Below, one piece after another: positions 1-12,169 of a DNA stretch of 64,000 nucleotides (position 1 is the stretch's first letter; every line of letters begins with the position of its first letter). The notes beneath the pieces are model-generated. The model was not told the DNA's origin, ran no database searches, and saw only the letters and a program-made list of their open reading frames with translations. The translations under genes and the position numbers were made by a program. Origin of the DNA: Adenanthera pavonina (Eukaryota > Streptophyta > Magnoliopsida > Fabales > Fabaceae). Location: positions 26,951,501-27,015,500 of the forward strand of contig JAIVEN010000015.1 in NCBI GenBank assembly GCA_026686845.1. The letters run 5' to 3'.

Positions 1-1746
1 AAACTTTTTCTCTCTTTTTTGGACAATGTATAACAAGTTGGAGGCAAATAAGTCCTCTCTCCCATTAGTTGTGGAGCTAACTTTTCTCGTATTCCCATTT
101 CAAGTAAGTCTTTTCTTACATTCACACCATCCTTACTCTTCCCCTTTATGTTTAAAAGTGTTTCGATAAGACTATCACACACATTTTTCTCAACATGTAT
201 CACATCAAGACTGTGTCTAACCTCAAGACTCTGCCAATATGGAAGGTCAAAGAAGACAGACCTCTTTTTCCATAAATTCTTCTCTGTTGCAAGCTTTTGG
301 TTCATACCAAAGATCACATTGATGTCTTTCACTCATTGGTAAACTTGCTTTGCAGTTATTGCCTTTGGAGCATTTTCATACTCTTGTAGGCCATTGAAAG
401 ATTTTTTTAATCTACAATAAGGGTGGTGCCTTTTGAGAAATCTTTGATGACCAAGGTAGACAATTTCCTTTCCATGTTCAAGTTGTTTATGGCATGTGCC
501 ATGTTCACAAATAGGGCATGCTTTGTGGCCTTTAACACTATATCCGGATAAGCTTCCATATGCAAGGAAGTCATTTATCGTGCAAAAGATCATGGCATAA
601 AGCTTAAAGGAATCCTTGTGATATGCATCAAACATATCAACACCTTCCTCCTATAACACCTTTAAGTCCTCAATCAAAGGTCCCAAGTAGACATCTATGT
701 CATTTCCTGGCTGTTTTGGGCCTGAAATCATCATAGACAATATCATATACTTACGTTTCATACAAAATTAAGGAGGTAGGTTGTAAACCATAAGAAGTAC
801 AGGCCATGAGCAATGTATACTGCTAAGGTTGCCATAAGGATTCATTCCATCTGTACAGAGTCCAAGCCTCAAATTTCTTGGTTCACAGCCAAAATCTGGA
901 AATAGTTTATCAATTGTTTTCCATTAAGAAGAATCAGCTGGATGTCAAAGCATTCTGTCAGATTTCCTCTCATCTGCATGCCATATCAAGTTCTTTGCAT
1001 CCTTTGCATTAGCAAACAAGCACTTGAACCTTGGTATTATTGGAAGATACCATAACATCTTTGAAGGACATTGCTTGACTTTATAGCGAGATAACCCACA
1101 TTTTGGACACACATGTAGCTCTTCATATTCATTTCTATACAATATGCAATCATTAGAGTAAGAATGTATCCTTTTATACTTCATACCCATTAGGCAAAGG
1201 ATTTTTCTCGCCTTATAGTGGTTCGGAAGTTCATTACTTTCTGGAAGCATATCTTTCAACAACTCAAGCAAACTAATGAAACTATTGTCGCTCCACCCAT
1301 TTCTCACTTTCAAAATGACCAATCTCAGCACCACTAAGATCTATGTATATTTACTGCACCCTGGGTATAAATGCTTCTCTGCAGCATTGCACAAGTTATC
1401 ATATACATTTGCTCACTCAAAATACTCTACTCCTACATCACGGATCATATCCTCTATTCGATCATTCAAATCAACATCAACTTCCTCCTTTTCAAACACA
1501 TTTGGCAGTTCTGTTTCTCCATGCCATAGCCATTGTGTATAGTTTTTATTGAACCCGAAACAAATTAGATGGTCTCTTATTTCTGTAATTCTCAATCCCT
1601 TCCCATTCAAAACATTTTACACAAGGATAGTAAAACCTCCCATTATTATCAAGAACATTTCTTTTAGCAAATTCTAGAAACTGCTCAACCCCATTCTCAT
1701 ATTCATCACTTGTTCTTCTGGTATTTATCCAACTACGATCCATCAT
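1..1746 (-). pseudogene. CACTA (En/Spm) TNP2-type transposase, decayed and cut by the window edge
   Basis: This is a remnant of the large transposase that excises and reinserts CACTA DNA transposons. Reading the minus strand from 1746: an N-terminal transposase-associated segment (starts MMDRSWIN, then YPCVKCFEW; 1746-1546), a continuation with QWLWHGE (1610-1413), then the transposase core with HVCPKCGLSRYK and WHADERKSD (1334-945), FGCEPRNLRLGLCTDG (about 905-850), ACPICEHGTC (635-333) and HVEKNVCDSLIE (about 205-165). These blocks are in family order but different frames, separated by stops, so no single protein can be made. The C-terminal part lies beyond position 1. The family assignment is firm; frame repair was not attempted. 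No matching CACTA terminus was found upstream in 1747-2411. Confidence 0.88.
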
Positions 1747-2406
1747 TACCTAACTAAACATCCATGAACGAACAAATCAAATTTGAAGTGTAAATAATCC
1801 AAATGCATATATAACCAATTGTATAAGGTAAATGGATAACCAAATCTCCAATCAATATAAATACTTAATTGATCAGTAAACAGATTCATTTCTGTTTTAG
1901 AAATTTTGCTCACATCATGTTTTTCAAAGGCCTGATTTTCATTCAAGATAGGGGAGAAAGAACCAGATTCTCACAGCCCGCAATCTCAATTATGTAAGAC
2001 TAGTCAACAATCCAAGTAATGAAGGAAGATAATTTGGTTATTGAATTAGACCCTATAATATATTGCAGTCTACTTTAATATAATTTATAAATTATTAATC
2101 TTAACTTTTTTTGACATATATATGAGAATACAATTACTAATGTAATTTATAGAAGTATTTTCAAGCTAGAAGAGGAATGTACCTTTTCAGTCCTTTGGGG
2201 ATATTCTAATATATATGGCTCAACTTCAAGTACTCATAGTACCTATTATGCTATAATAGAAGAGAAATGGCAAATGAAATAACAAAACTGGTTGGTATTA
2301 CATAATCACAAAACTTTAAAGAGAAAATGATATCCAAAGACCTTCAAGCTAAACACACCTTGTTTCAATTTGTCTCCAGCTGATCTTCTTCTTCTTTCTT
2401 CCATTA
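1747..2406. other. AT-rich stretch upstream of the CACTA transposase
   Basis: No convincing coding region. It may contain the 5' part of the CACTA element, but I see no CACTA terminus or subterminal repeat. The pyrimidine-rich run at 2385-2402 directly precedes the solo LTR insertion. Confidence 0.4.
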
Positions 2407-2411
2407 CAGTT
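2407..2411. repeat. Target-site duplication CAGTT (left copy; right copy 4270-4274)
   Basis: Perfect direct 5-bp repeat bordering the solo LTR 2412-4269. It fixes both LTR ends. Confidence 0.85.
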
Positions 2412-4269
2412 TGTTAGCAAGGCTGACTTCCCAAGAGGGGGGGTGAATTGGGAAGATTGAAATTTTTCTGCACAAGTTAAATGGGTGAAGAAAGTAAAGT
2501 GTAATAAAGCAATGTAAAAACAGAGTAGACTGAAAAGTAATAATAGAGAGAAGAACACTCAGTAATTTATCCTGGTTCGGTCTATCCTCTTGACCTACGT
2601 CCAGTCCCCAAGACACCTCTTGAGATTTTCAACTATACAGCAAGAATTCAACGGGCTTCTTGCTAATGCCTCAGTACAACGAGTATGCTCTGTTTTCTGG
2701 AGTTTTCTCAATCTCTCTAAGCACTTCTACAATGTGCTTCTCAATCCCTTTGTGATTTCCCCTCACAAGTAAATCTATCTTTCAGATAAAGAGTAGATTA
2801 TTTACAAAGACATAACTCTCTTGAATAGAGTAGATTTGAAGGTTAAAGTACATATATTGAAGTTAGAGGATAGAAGCTCTTGAGAAGAAGATTTGGCAGA
2901 AATTCGGTATATACAAGTTTGATTTGTTACCCACAACTTCAAATGATGTTGTATTTATAGATTTAGGTATCAACTATTCGTTAGAGACAAGATCTATCCG
3001 TTGGGGAAGTTATCCAATGGTTACTTTGAAAAACTATCCGTTAACCAACCGCATTTAATGCTTCTGACATACTGAAGTTCAAACTTTGGTTGGTCAACAG
3101 ATGAATTTCGAAGGAACTGAAGGTTAAAGCTTCCAACGTTACAGCACGAAGTTCGTCTGTTCATGAAGTGAAATTCGAATTTTGAAACTTGTAAAATGTT
3201 TTCACGTTGTGACATACGAATTTTTAAGAAGAAAGTTTTTCTGTTAAGTATGAACAGTGTTTTCAATTTTCTACAGTGCCCTCGAAATTTGAATTTTGGA
3301 AGCCCAAAATTAGTCTGTTCCCAGTACGTTCAAGGAGGCACAGTGGTTTACTTTCTTCGAAATTTGAATGTTGAAAGAGTGAAGTTCGTCTATCAGAGAG
3401 ATTCTTTTCAGACTAACTTCAACATTCGAAGTTACAAAACTCTGTCATTCGTATGTCAACATTTCATTCCAACAGACTCACAACCTTAGCTTCTGAAATT
3501 CGAATTTTAATGTTCAAAGTTCGTTTGTCAGAAAGTAGTTTTGAAACTTAAATTATTCTTGATCTCAGATGAACTTCAACATTGTTTCAGACGAATTTCT
3601 TCCATTTTCATAAGTTGTGTTTTGTCTGAAATTCAAATTTTGAAGACTCAAAGTTCGTCTGTTTCAAAGAAGCTTCTTTCAGACTTGTATGAAAATTCGA
3701 ATGTTGGAAAGCCAAAGTTCGTCTGTCAGATAGTATTTTTTTAAACTCAATTTCTTCTTGATTTCAGATGAACTTCAACATTTTTCAGACGAATTTCTTT
3801 AGTTTTCACAAATTATATTTTGTCTGAAATTTGAATTTTGAAGATGCGAAGTTCGTCTGTTTCAAAAAGGCTTCTTTCAGACTTAGATGAAAATTCGAAT
3901 TTTGGAGAATCAAAATTCGTCTGTCAGAGAGACATCTCTTCAGACTTATTCAGTTTTAGCTCGAAATTTGAATTTCCAAAGGCAAAGTTCGAATGTCCCA
4001 TATGACAGTTCAGTTTAAACTTCTCAAACTTCATCTATTTGTGGGTGTTTTTCAAATGAGTTAAGATTTAACATAAAATCAAGGTTTAAAAACATCTTTT
4101 CTTCAAATCAAAAGCTGTTACCCTCATTAAAACATAACAAAAGATCCTATAGAAGATCTAACAACTATTACTAAAAAATTCTTCACTTGAAACACTTTGA
4201 TCTCCTTTGATATCTTCAATCCAAGCTCTTGATTGTTGCTTTGGAATCATCAAAACTCTTAATTCAACA
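2412..4269 (-). mobile_element. Solo LTR, Ty1/copia-type, TSD CAGTT
   Basis: On the minus strand the element starts TGTTGAATTAAGAG and ends CTAACA, so it has TG...CA termini. It is flanked by a perfect 5-bp duplication, CAGTT at 2407-2411 and 4270-4274. No primer-binding site, polypurine tract or coding sequence is attached, which is what LTR-LTR recombination leaves. Near its 3' end (plus strand about 2570-2615) it has the block GGACTGGACGTAGGTCAAG followed by CCGAACCAGGATAAAT, which I recognise from U5 regions of plant copia LTRs. The C-rich CACCCCCCCTCTTGGG segment lies just inside the 3' end. The middle (about 3060-4050) holds many degenerate copies of a TTCGTCTGT / AAATTCGAATTT unit. A related copy lies at 55000-56657. 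Length is 1858 bp. Confidence 0.88.
3060..4050. repeat. Degenerate tandem repeats inside the copia LTR
   Basis: About nine spaced copies of GTTCGTCTGT or close variants (for example near 3151, 3386, 3653, 3718, 3851 and 3926) alternate with GAAATTCGAATTTTGAA-like units containing the dyad AAATTCGAATTT. Units recur roughly every 65-130 bp. The same pattern fills the homologous LTR at about 55660-56420. It is non-coding; the short open frames across it follow from the repeat. Confidence 0.75.
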
Positions 4270-4274
4270 CAGTT

Positions 4275-7200
4275 TACATTAGGTTGTTATAAACTAGTTT
4301 ATGACCTGACAATATATATAGAATAAGGTATCAGATATGGATCAGAGGAGTGGAAGATATTATCATACCCATCATTATTTTTGTTGTCAATCTTATGTGT
4401 GTGTATATATATATAGGATGACAAGCAAAAAACAGGAAACACTTCAAATTAATTGGTGTGTGTGTGTGTGTGTGTTTTTTTTTTTTTAAAAGCACCAAGA
4501 ATATATATATAGTTTAAGACCTTGTTGATGTATGAATATATATATATATATATGTTTTTAATACAAATAAATTGTGTAAATAATTAAGAATTAATAATAC
4601 CAACAAAGAGATATAAATATATATTATCCTAATTAATTTAATCCTATAGCACTTGTGAATTTATTAATATGATCCAATCATATCATGTGGAATTATATCA
4701 ATTTCACATATATCAAATTCGGTATTCCTCTCGTTAAGACAATCATTTAGGACTAAAACAAACAAAGATTATGTAATGATCAACAGTAAAATGTGATGAT
4801 GAAATGATGAAACACACAACGTCAGGTTTTATAATGGCACTTCCCAACTTGAAAATGATGCACTTTCTTACATATTTATAAAATATATTGATTTTCTCCA
4901 ATTATCATCATAAAGTTAAATAATATATATAATTATTATCAATTTAATTAACTTTTTTAAATATAGATGCAATTACGTATTACGACAATCTAATTAAAAG
5001 AATAGTAAAATTGGGAAAAGAATCATACTCTTGAGGATCAAATGCTAAACCTCATTCTCAATCTGATATGAAGTCTTGGAACAACTATACTCCAAGATTT
5101 ATGAACACTTCATTTCAAAATATCAAATTTCCAATTTAGCACCAGTCTTACACTTTACAATGAGATCCTAATACAATTTTTGCTACTTATTTCTTCTTAT
5201 CTTAAGCAGAAGATTCAAATACATGACTAAATAATTATTGATGTAATAAGGCTATGGCTTAGAGACAATTAATACATATATTGCCATTTTTTTGCAGAAT
5301 TTAGCTAGGTGGAGCATGATTGAATGAATGGTAGTGATGAAAATCAAAAAATGATTAAGGAGAAAGCAATGTAATTATAAAAACGAGAGAAGGAAAACAA
5401 GTGCAAGCTTCTAGGTTGTCTCAAAACAATTGAATCTGAAGATACTAGACTTGTAAATTTTGGCTTGTCATTCATAGATTTACTAGATGTGTGTGGAATG
5501 TGCACATGGGGAATCTTGTTTTATGCCAAATAAATCAATCCCATGATGTGGGGATTTCTTGTTTGCTTCCTGATTTTCAAAGGCAGCAGTTAAAATCATC
5601 TCTATCTCTAATTAATCATACACACCTTAATTTTGTCCAACAATTAAATTCAGATATTGTCTAAGTCTTCCCCTGTCCCATGTAGTGCAAAAATAAATAA
5701 ATAAATAAAATGTCTCTCTGGAAGGACCCATGAGTCAAATTATTAGTGTTGCTTGCTTGTCCCATAATGCTTCACATTTGACTTTTAGAATTTATAATAA
5801 TAGAAAAATGGGTTTATTATTATATGCACAACTGGTTGTAGCAGGTAGTTGACCATGATCTTTGGACTTATAATTTTCTAATGGGGAGGGACTATCATAT
5901 GACTACACACTTTCAGAAAAAATGTCTTTATAGACAATCAAATGCAATTACAATTTAGAACAATCAAGGAACTTACCAATGATACCATCTATATCTACTT
6001 ATTTATTTTAAGTTGTCTTTTATTTTTTGTCAAGAAAAATATAGCCCCTAATTCAAATGCAGTATGCTATGAATTCAAGCTTTGTCTTTTACAGCCCCTG
6101 ATTCAAACTTCTCTAGTTGTCTTTTAATAATGATACCTCGTTGACTACTGTTATAAGGGCTAGCTACGTCAGTCTTCCAAGCTTTATATATTTATAAAAA
6201 TGGTGTTGGATATTAGTTTTGCAACATCTTTGGTTTCCATTGTTTTGCTTAGAAGCCTTTGTCCTAAAATTATTTCAAGTGTATAAATTGTGGTTGCTTG
6301 CTGTTAAAACTAAAGACAGTATACTTCTGTGGTAACCTCATGATAGAGTAATTGAATTTCTTGACATGAATGGCCTGATATAGTGTTCCTTTTCTGCCTA
6401 CCATTAGTGGACTACTACAAATTAAAGAGAAAGATGACCAAATTAAAAGACATGTTCATCTTGGATATAATTTTTTTATTGTGTTGTGGCATTCTATCCA
6501 TACATCATAATTTTGTTATACATGTAAGCAAACACGTAATTAAAAATCCAGCAATCCTAATTAAAAGCCATGCATTCAGCTTGGGGAAAGAGCACAGAAA
6601 ATATAAGCATTTAATTAGAGCAGGGAGTCAAATGCAGACGATAGCTTCATATTCTTGCAAGGCAGTCTCTTTTCTCAGTTTTCAGATGATTTATTTACCT
6701 ATAGAACAAAAAATTGTCTTTTCCATTTGGGAATTGAAAGAGTTTTGTTCAAAGACATGATTAACACCTACGTACTACTCTGTACACATCCATGTTTTGC
6801 TTAAATCCTACCATGCATTTGCTTTACAGATCCAGACTTAGGCTCATTACCTTGCTTCATTAGGTGACTCGGCTCCTAGAGTCCTCATTCCTCTGAAGTT
6901 GAACCTCTTTGCTTTGCCTTTAGTTTCATCACCTCTTCTTGCAATGTCTGAATTGTGAAACCACGTATATCAGAGCATCTTTTGCAATTGAAGGAAGAAC
7001 CCCCTTATTAGGCTTGAGACCAAGATTCTAGAGAAGAGAGAATCTTTAATGGGTTCAAAAGTAAAACCTTGCCTTCCTCGTTCACTCTAAAACAGAAACA
7101 AATATGCCCAAAATGGAGCACATTAGCGAAACCAAGCAAAGAAAACTGAAGTGAACCAAACCCAAGAGAAAATGTAGCAAGTGGAAATGAAGGCATGGAT

Positions 7201-7584
7201 AGAAGTGAAGCAAACCAGGGGACAGCTTTGAACACACGGGTGGAGACGAAGGCAACGAAGGTGGGTTTTAGGGCTTGAGGTAGCACCGGATTTGGGGAGG
7301 GATTTTGGTGGAGTAAATAGCTAGCTAGTGGTAAACCAAACAAATCGAAGGAGGAATATGAAGATGAAGACCATGGCGGAAGTGGAGGCCAAAGGAGGAA
7401 TGAAACTGACAAAGACTAAAGTTTGGAGATGGAATAAGGGCTTTCAGGCCAGTTAACTACATAAGCACCACATTTCAAAAGGATTTCAATGGAGCACTTA
7501 AGTAATTGAGCAAAAAAAAAATAAGGAACTCGAAAATGAAAAGTGCAAACACGCCTAATGTTTCTAATCGCGGGAAATTGGATT
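4275..7584. other. AT-rich intergenic sequence with microsatellites
   Basis: No gene recognised. A (GT)n run lies at 4456-4474, followed by a T run, and an (AT)n run at 4535-4552. Open frames at 6383-6760 (+) and 7008-7412 (-) have no recognisable domain and look like chance. The stretch 7050-7410 is less AT-rich and could be a gene fragment, but I cannot support one. Confidence 0.4.
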
Positions 7585-8545
7585 TAGATGGTTTTCTACG
7601 AAAAACAGCCATAGAAAGAAAAAAAATTTTATTTAAAAAATAAAAATATTTTTTTCAAAAAATAGCAAATAAATATATAATTCTAAATTTACAATATTCT
7701 TATAGCTATTTTATAAAAGATAACCATAAAAAGCTTGATAAGTTGCCTCTTTAAAAACACATAAATCATACGAAAAAAAAAACAACATTCTTCTTAATTG
7801 AAAAATTTTCAATAGCTACTTTTATGAAAAATAACCATGAAAACCTTAAAATTTTTTAATTTAAAAAAATAAAAAATTCTTTTTCAAATTAAAAAAGAAA
7901 ATAAATAAACATCATTTTTAATCTAAAACATCTTATTTTTTTAATTTAAAATAATTTTTAATTAAAAACTTTGACTTTATTTTATTTTATAAAAATACTA
8001 TTTTTATTTAAAAGGAAAATAAATATGATATTTTTTATCATTATTATTTAACAAATAACCACAAAATACTTCATTGATTACAACTATTTTTTTAAAAAAT
8101 TTCTTTTTTATTTTTAAAAAAGAAAATAAATACACAATATTTTCTAATTTAAAATATTGAATTTTGTAATAACCTTTCTACGGCTGTTTTTCCATAGAAA
8201 GGTAGAAAGCTCTCCTTCAAATATCAAAAAATAAATAAAAATAAAAATATTTTTTTAATTGAAAAATTTTTTACCAATACTTTTATGAAAAATAACCACA
8301 GAAATCTTTAAATTAAAATGAGTGACCTTTCTATGGATGTTTTTCCAAAAACAGCCTTACATAGCTTTAGATATTTTTTTAATTAAAATGAGTGAACTTT
8401 CTATGGCTATTTTTTAAAAAACAGCCATAAAAAGATTTCTATATATGGTTGTTTTTTAAAAACAGCTGTAGAAAGTCTAAATATTACCCACATATTTACA
8501 AAATTACCATTGGTCAACTTTTTATGTCTGTTTTTATTTCAACAG
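7585..8545. repeat. Hairpin-rich subterminal repeat block of a CACTA-like non-autonomous element
   Basis: About eight imperfect copies of a dyad unit of the form CTATGGCTGTTTTT then AAAAACAGCCATAGAAAG occur, for example at 7586-7615, about 8180-8210, 8330-8360, 8398-8430 and 8440-8480, and more weakly near 7700 and 7805. Each half can pair with the other. Dense inverted subterminal repeats are typical of CACTA elements. The short piece after the viral insertion (16563-16585) ends TTTTGTAGTAGTG, the complement of a CACTA-type terminus. I infer that 7585-8545 and 16563-16585 are one element split by the pararetrovirus. The opposite terminus was not found. Confidence 0.55.
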
Positions 8546-8641
8546 GGAGGAGGGAGTGGCCTCGAAGGAAGAGAAGAAGGAGAGGGAGAAAGAAAGAGAA
8601 TGTGAAGAAGAGGAGCAGGCGGACTGCTTAGAACATAATAA
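8546..8641 (-). repeat. Direct terminal repeat of the viral insertion (3' copy)
   Basis: A purine-rich 96-bp sequence on the plus strand (starts GGAGGAGGGAGTGG, ends GAACATAATAA) that matches 16467-16562 with a few substitutions. In viral sense it is the last genome segment before the primer site of the next unit. Confidence 0.85.
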
Positions 8642-9089
8642 AGTACATAATTAAATATGCAAGAAGGGCATGGTTCAAGAAGAACTGAAGGCGGTAGAAC
8701 CAGCCAACTTAGTTCATCTGAACAAGGTAAGGATATGATGCAAAAGAAACTTAAAACAAATATTTATTGAAACTAAAGGAGAACTTACAGAAGATAAAGG
8801 GGAGAAAGGATGAAAGGAGAAGAAAGCTCTCAGCCTTTGAAGAAGCTTTCTTAGGGATTCTAGAGATGGGTAAAACTCTCAATGCCTTAGAATGAAGCTA
8901 TCTTGGGTTTATATAGGCAGAGGGAGCTACCTTGTTAGACTGGGAAACTGGTACTATTTAAATAGTTTCGGTAGTACTTTTGTACAGTATTTGCTGACAC
9001 TACAGTGACTTTAGTGACATGCAAATACAACGTCGTTTTAACTAATAGATTACTGACACCACAATAATTTTAGTGACTAGTAATCAGTT
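8642..9089 (-). other. Viral non-coding region downstream of ORF2
   Basis: Intergenic part of the viral genome between the ORF2 stop and the terminal repeat. It contains the TATA box at 8908-8915 and an AATAAA-like signal on the minus strand near 8770. In caulimovirids this region holds the pregenomic promoter and polyadenylation signal. Confidence 0.55.
8908..8915 (-). promoter_or_regulatory. Probable pregenomic RNA TATA box (TATATAAA)
   Basis: The minus strand reads GCCTATATAAACCC in the non-coding region after ORF2, where caulimovirids keep the full-length transcript promoter. The implied start near 8880 would give a leader of about 335 nt before the primer site. Inferred from position and motif only. 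Confidence 0.5.
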
Positions 9090-10489
9090 TTAATCTTCTC
9101 CTAAATCTATAATGTCTTTGTCGTTTTCATCTTGACTTTTAGAAGCTGATGAAGAAATTTGCTGATTTGAGGAAGATGCTTGATCTTGAGTTTGAAGCAG
9201 TAACAAGATGGAATTGAGTTGGTTAATCAAGTAGACTTTGTCTGTAGTTGAAGCCAACATAGATTGAATCCGTGTCCTTTGGTTTAGAAATTTACTTTGT
9301 TCAGTTACACAGAGGTATTTGGGATTCTCTTTGAACCATCTTTCTACAGCTTTGTCATCAATTCTTTTAATGTCAAATTTAGCCCACCACCTTACTGAGG
9401 GTATCCTCTAAAGTATTGGTAGGATGTTTAATCCTGGAGATGTTGATGAGAACTTGTATTTCCAGGTGAAAATCCAGGACACTGATAATTTTGAAAAATA
9501 ATAAAGATCAATAGGGAAGGGATCTCCATCATGATTGAATTTTTATTTAAATAACTCATAGGATTGTTCAACTTTTGGAGGCATAATCTAAGGAACAGGT
9601 CCAAAGAAATTCCACCATTAAATAAACCACTGAAGAAAGTCATACTGGTTTTTTTTTTTTTTAAATATATGAACCATGTATGGGACCATGACTCATTTTG
9701 AAAGTAGAACAAATGATACCATGCATTTACGTAATCCCAGTAATTGTATCCTTCTGGATCATATGGTATCCCAAAATTTCTGATTTTTTCCAAAGATTGT
9801 CCCCACTGGGAAGGGGTGAGAACTTTCAAAATTTGAAGGGTGCTATGGGTTATCATTGGCCCACTTCTTTTATCATTTTTCTGTTCGATGTTAATCAACT
9901 CAGAATGAACCAATATTAACTCATAGTACTCTCGAGTTTTTCTTAAATTAGTTGGTTTATAATGAAATCCTTAAGGGAAGACATTAAGAGCAACTTGGTT
10001 TGGATTTTGAAGATAAAACTTGGGTTCTATTTGATAGTAAGGAGTGGTTAAGTTTGACTGAATGGGAAGTATGATTGCTTTGGAAGAAGAAGCAATTATT
10101 TGTTTTTGTGGATTGTTTCTAGACACAGGTGATTGTTGAGACAAACTATCATACTCTTGTTTTGAGATAATAGCTTGGTTACTAACAATCTGTTGCCAAG
10201 TGTTATTGGGTAATTGTTTGTTGGCATAGGATTGCGCATAATTGGCAAGGGTCTTTTTAGAAGAGGGTTTGGTTTGTAGGGCCAAAGGCCCAGTTTGGGT
10301 TTGATGAGATCCTTTTGGAGTAAATGACTCCTCTTAGGCCAAAAGCCCAGTTTGTGTTTGGGACCCATATTGTTGCAAAAGGTTTTTCATAATTGTTTCT
10401 AGTTCATTACTAGAGACTGGAGTTTGAGCATCTTGGACAATGCTCTTTTGTTTGTCTTCATTTGGTTCTTTCTTCTTTTTCGGTGGCAT
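9090..10489 (-). pseudogene. Endogenous florendovirus-like ORF2, unknown function, broken
   Basis: The start MPPKKKKEPNED is at 10489, 44 nt after the ORF1 stop at 10533-10535, and the end KDIIDLGED is followed by a stop at 9090-9092. Between them the reading passes through open segments at 10285-9971 and 9913-9428 in different frames, with a stop near 10335. The span of 1400 bp is not a multiple of three, so there is at least one indel. The N-terminus is lysine-rich, the middle is rich in Q, N and S, and a WDYVNAWYHLF segment follows. I recognise no domain. Its place after RNase H fits the second ORF of florendoviruses, whose function is not known to me. Confidence 0.6.
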
Positions 10490-10535
10490 TGGGGTTTTTC
10501 TTTCTCAGGTCTTTTATTTAGGTGTTTTTTCCCTA

Positions 10536-11218
10536 TAAAAACTCACGAGTAAGAAAGTTTGGTAGGGAGTTTGAAGTTCCTTTAATGAATTCGATTTCAA
10601 AATAAAAAATACTTAATATTGCTTGCCATCTGGCAAAAATCTGCTTAAAGGCAAGGTTTTTAACATCTTTTTGTAAAACATCTTTCACAGATTTGCAATC
10701 GATGCGTACTAAAATTTTTGATTTAATAAATCAGATTGAAATTTGGAAATGCATAAAACAATTGCCAAGATTTCTTTTTTGATTGTGGAATAGTTCTGTT
10801 GAGTAGTTTTCCAATGTTTAGAAGTGAAAGTAATGATTATCTCATTACCATCAATTCTTTGTTTAAGAATGCCACCATAACCTATGTCAGAGGCATCAGT
10901 TTCAACAATTTTGAAAGTAGAAGGATTCGAAAGGCTAAGACAAGGAAGCTGCTTAACCTGAGATTTAATTTGCTTTACTATGTTTGTATGAACATCTGTC
11001 CAGGGAGGAGGATTTATCTTAAGCCTTTGATGAAGAGGTTTAATAAAGTTGCTAAGATGAGGAATAAAGTCAGCAACATAATTTAAACATCCTAAAAATC
11101 GTTGAAGTTGTGTTTTATCAATGATTTGATCAAGAAATCTGTTTGCAAATTCAATTGATCTTTCTATTGGAGTTATGGATCCTTGTGAAATCCAATGTCC
11201 AAGGAATCTAATTTTGGT
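10536..11218 (-). pseudogene. Viral RNase H domain
   Basis: The minus strand encodes ETDASDIGYGGILKQ (about 10905-10860), then SKHWKTTQQNYSTIKKEILA and a C-terminal NSLPNFLTREFL before the stop at 10533. The connection FLGHWISQGSITPIERS follows the RT. These are the catalytic-Asp and mid-domain motifs of retroviral-type RNase H. Some of the region stays open apart from scattered stops. Confidence 0.72.
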
Positions 11219-12085
11219 TTAAAAAAGACTGATTTTTTGTTTAGAAACTGCTAAACCATTTAGTTCAGTAATTCTAATGAATTTATAAATATGTTTGAAA
11301 TGCTCTTCAATGGAATTTGAATAGGCTAAAACATCATCAATGTAAACGATAATGAATTGACTATTATCATTGAAGATTTCGTTCATGATCCTTTGAAATT
11401 CAGAAGGAGCATTTTTTAAACCGAAAGGTATAACATTCCACTCATATTGTCCAAATGGGACAGTAAAAGCAGTTTTATACCTATCCTTTTCTGAAATTTG
11501 TATTTGCCAAAATCCGGATTTCATTTCAAATTTGGAAAATACCTTTGCAGAATACAATCTTTTTAATAAATCAAATTTGTTTGGAATTGGATATCTGATC
11601 CATTGTAAAGCCTTGTTTAAGGGTTTGTAATTTATAACTAATTGCGGAACACCACGTTCTTGTTCTGCACTGTTATTGACATAAAATGCCGCACAAGACC
11701 ATAGGCTTCTTGATAATTAGCCTTTTATTTAAAAGATCTTTTATCTCTCTATGACAAGTTTGAAGAAGTTCTAGACTCATTTGAATGGGTCTAGCTTTTG
11801 TTGGAATTTGTCTTTCAGAAAAGTCTTTTTCATATGGTAAATTGACTATATGTTGTTTATGATTCCAAAAAGCATTTAGTAGATCAGAACAAATATCTTT
11901 ATGGATTTTTTGAAGACATTTTTGAATTTGATTTTGAGTCAATCTTGATTTTAATTGATCTTCAATTCTCTTAAAAGAAATTTCTTGTTTAAGAAAATTG
12001 ATTTGCCATTGTTTGGCAGAAAGAAGATTTAATTCTTTTACCTTGGGATTTTGGGTAAAAGGAAATAAAATTGTTTTTCTCAAAT
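11219..12085 (-). pseudogene. Viral reverse transcriptase domain
   Basis: The catalytic core is clear in the open segment 11557-11219: FEMKSGFWQIQI, FGQYEWNVIPFGLKNAPS and the active-site box YIDDVL at about 11331-11348. The upstream segment 12083-11673 has NLPYEKDFSERQIPTKARP, the start of the caulimovirid RT. The join between them (about 11672-11558) is frameshifted and contains several stops. RT of this family copies pregenomic RNA from a tRNA-Met primer. Confidence 0.82.
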
Positions 12086-12169
12086 GTTGTTTTGAAATTC
12101 TGTTTTCATCTGTTAAATATGGTTTTAGTAAATGGCAAAAGGTGCTCCAAGAATAATCTCAGATCCCAT

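Noticed and set aside
2412..4269. Spaced repeats resembling a CRISPR-like array
   Set aside because: Units are degenerate with irregular spacing, and lie inside an LTR with a target duplication in a plant genome.
6383..6760. 125-codon open frame on the plus strand
   Set aside because: No recognisable domain, AT-rich composition and no supporting context; likely chance.
7008..7412. 134-codon open frame on the minus strand, rich in Ser, Leu and Phe
   Set aside because: Looks like an antisense reading of purine-rich sequence; no family motif and no second exon found.
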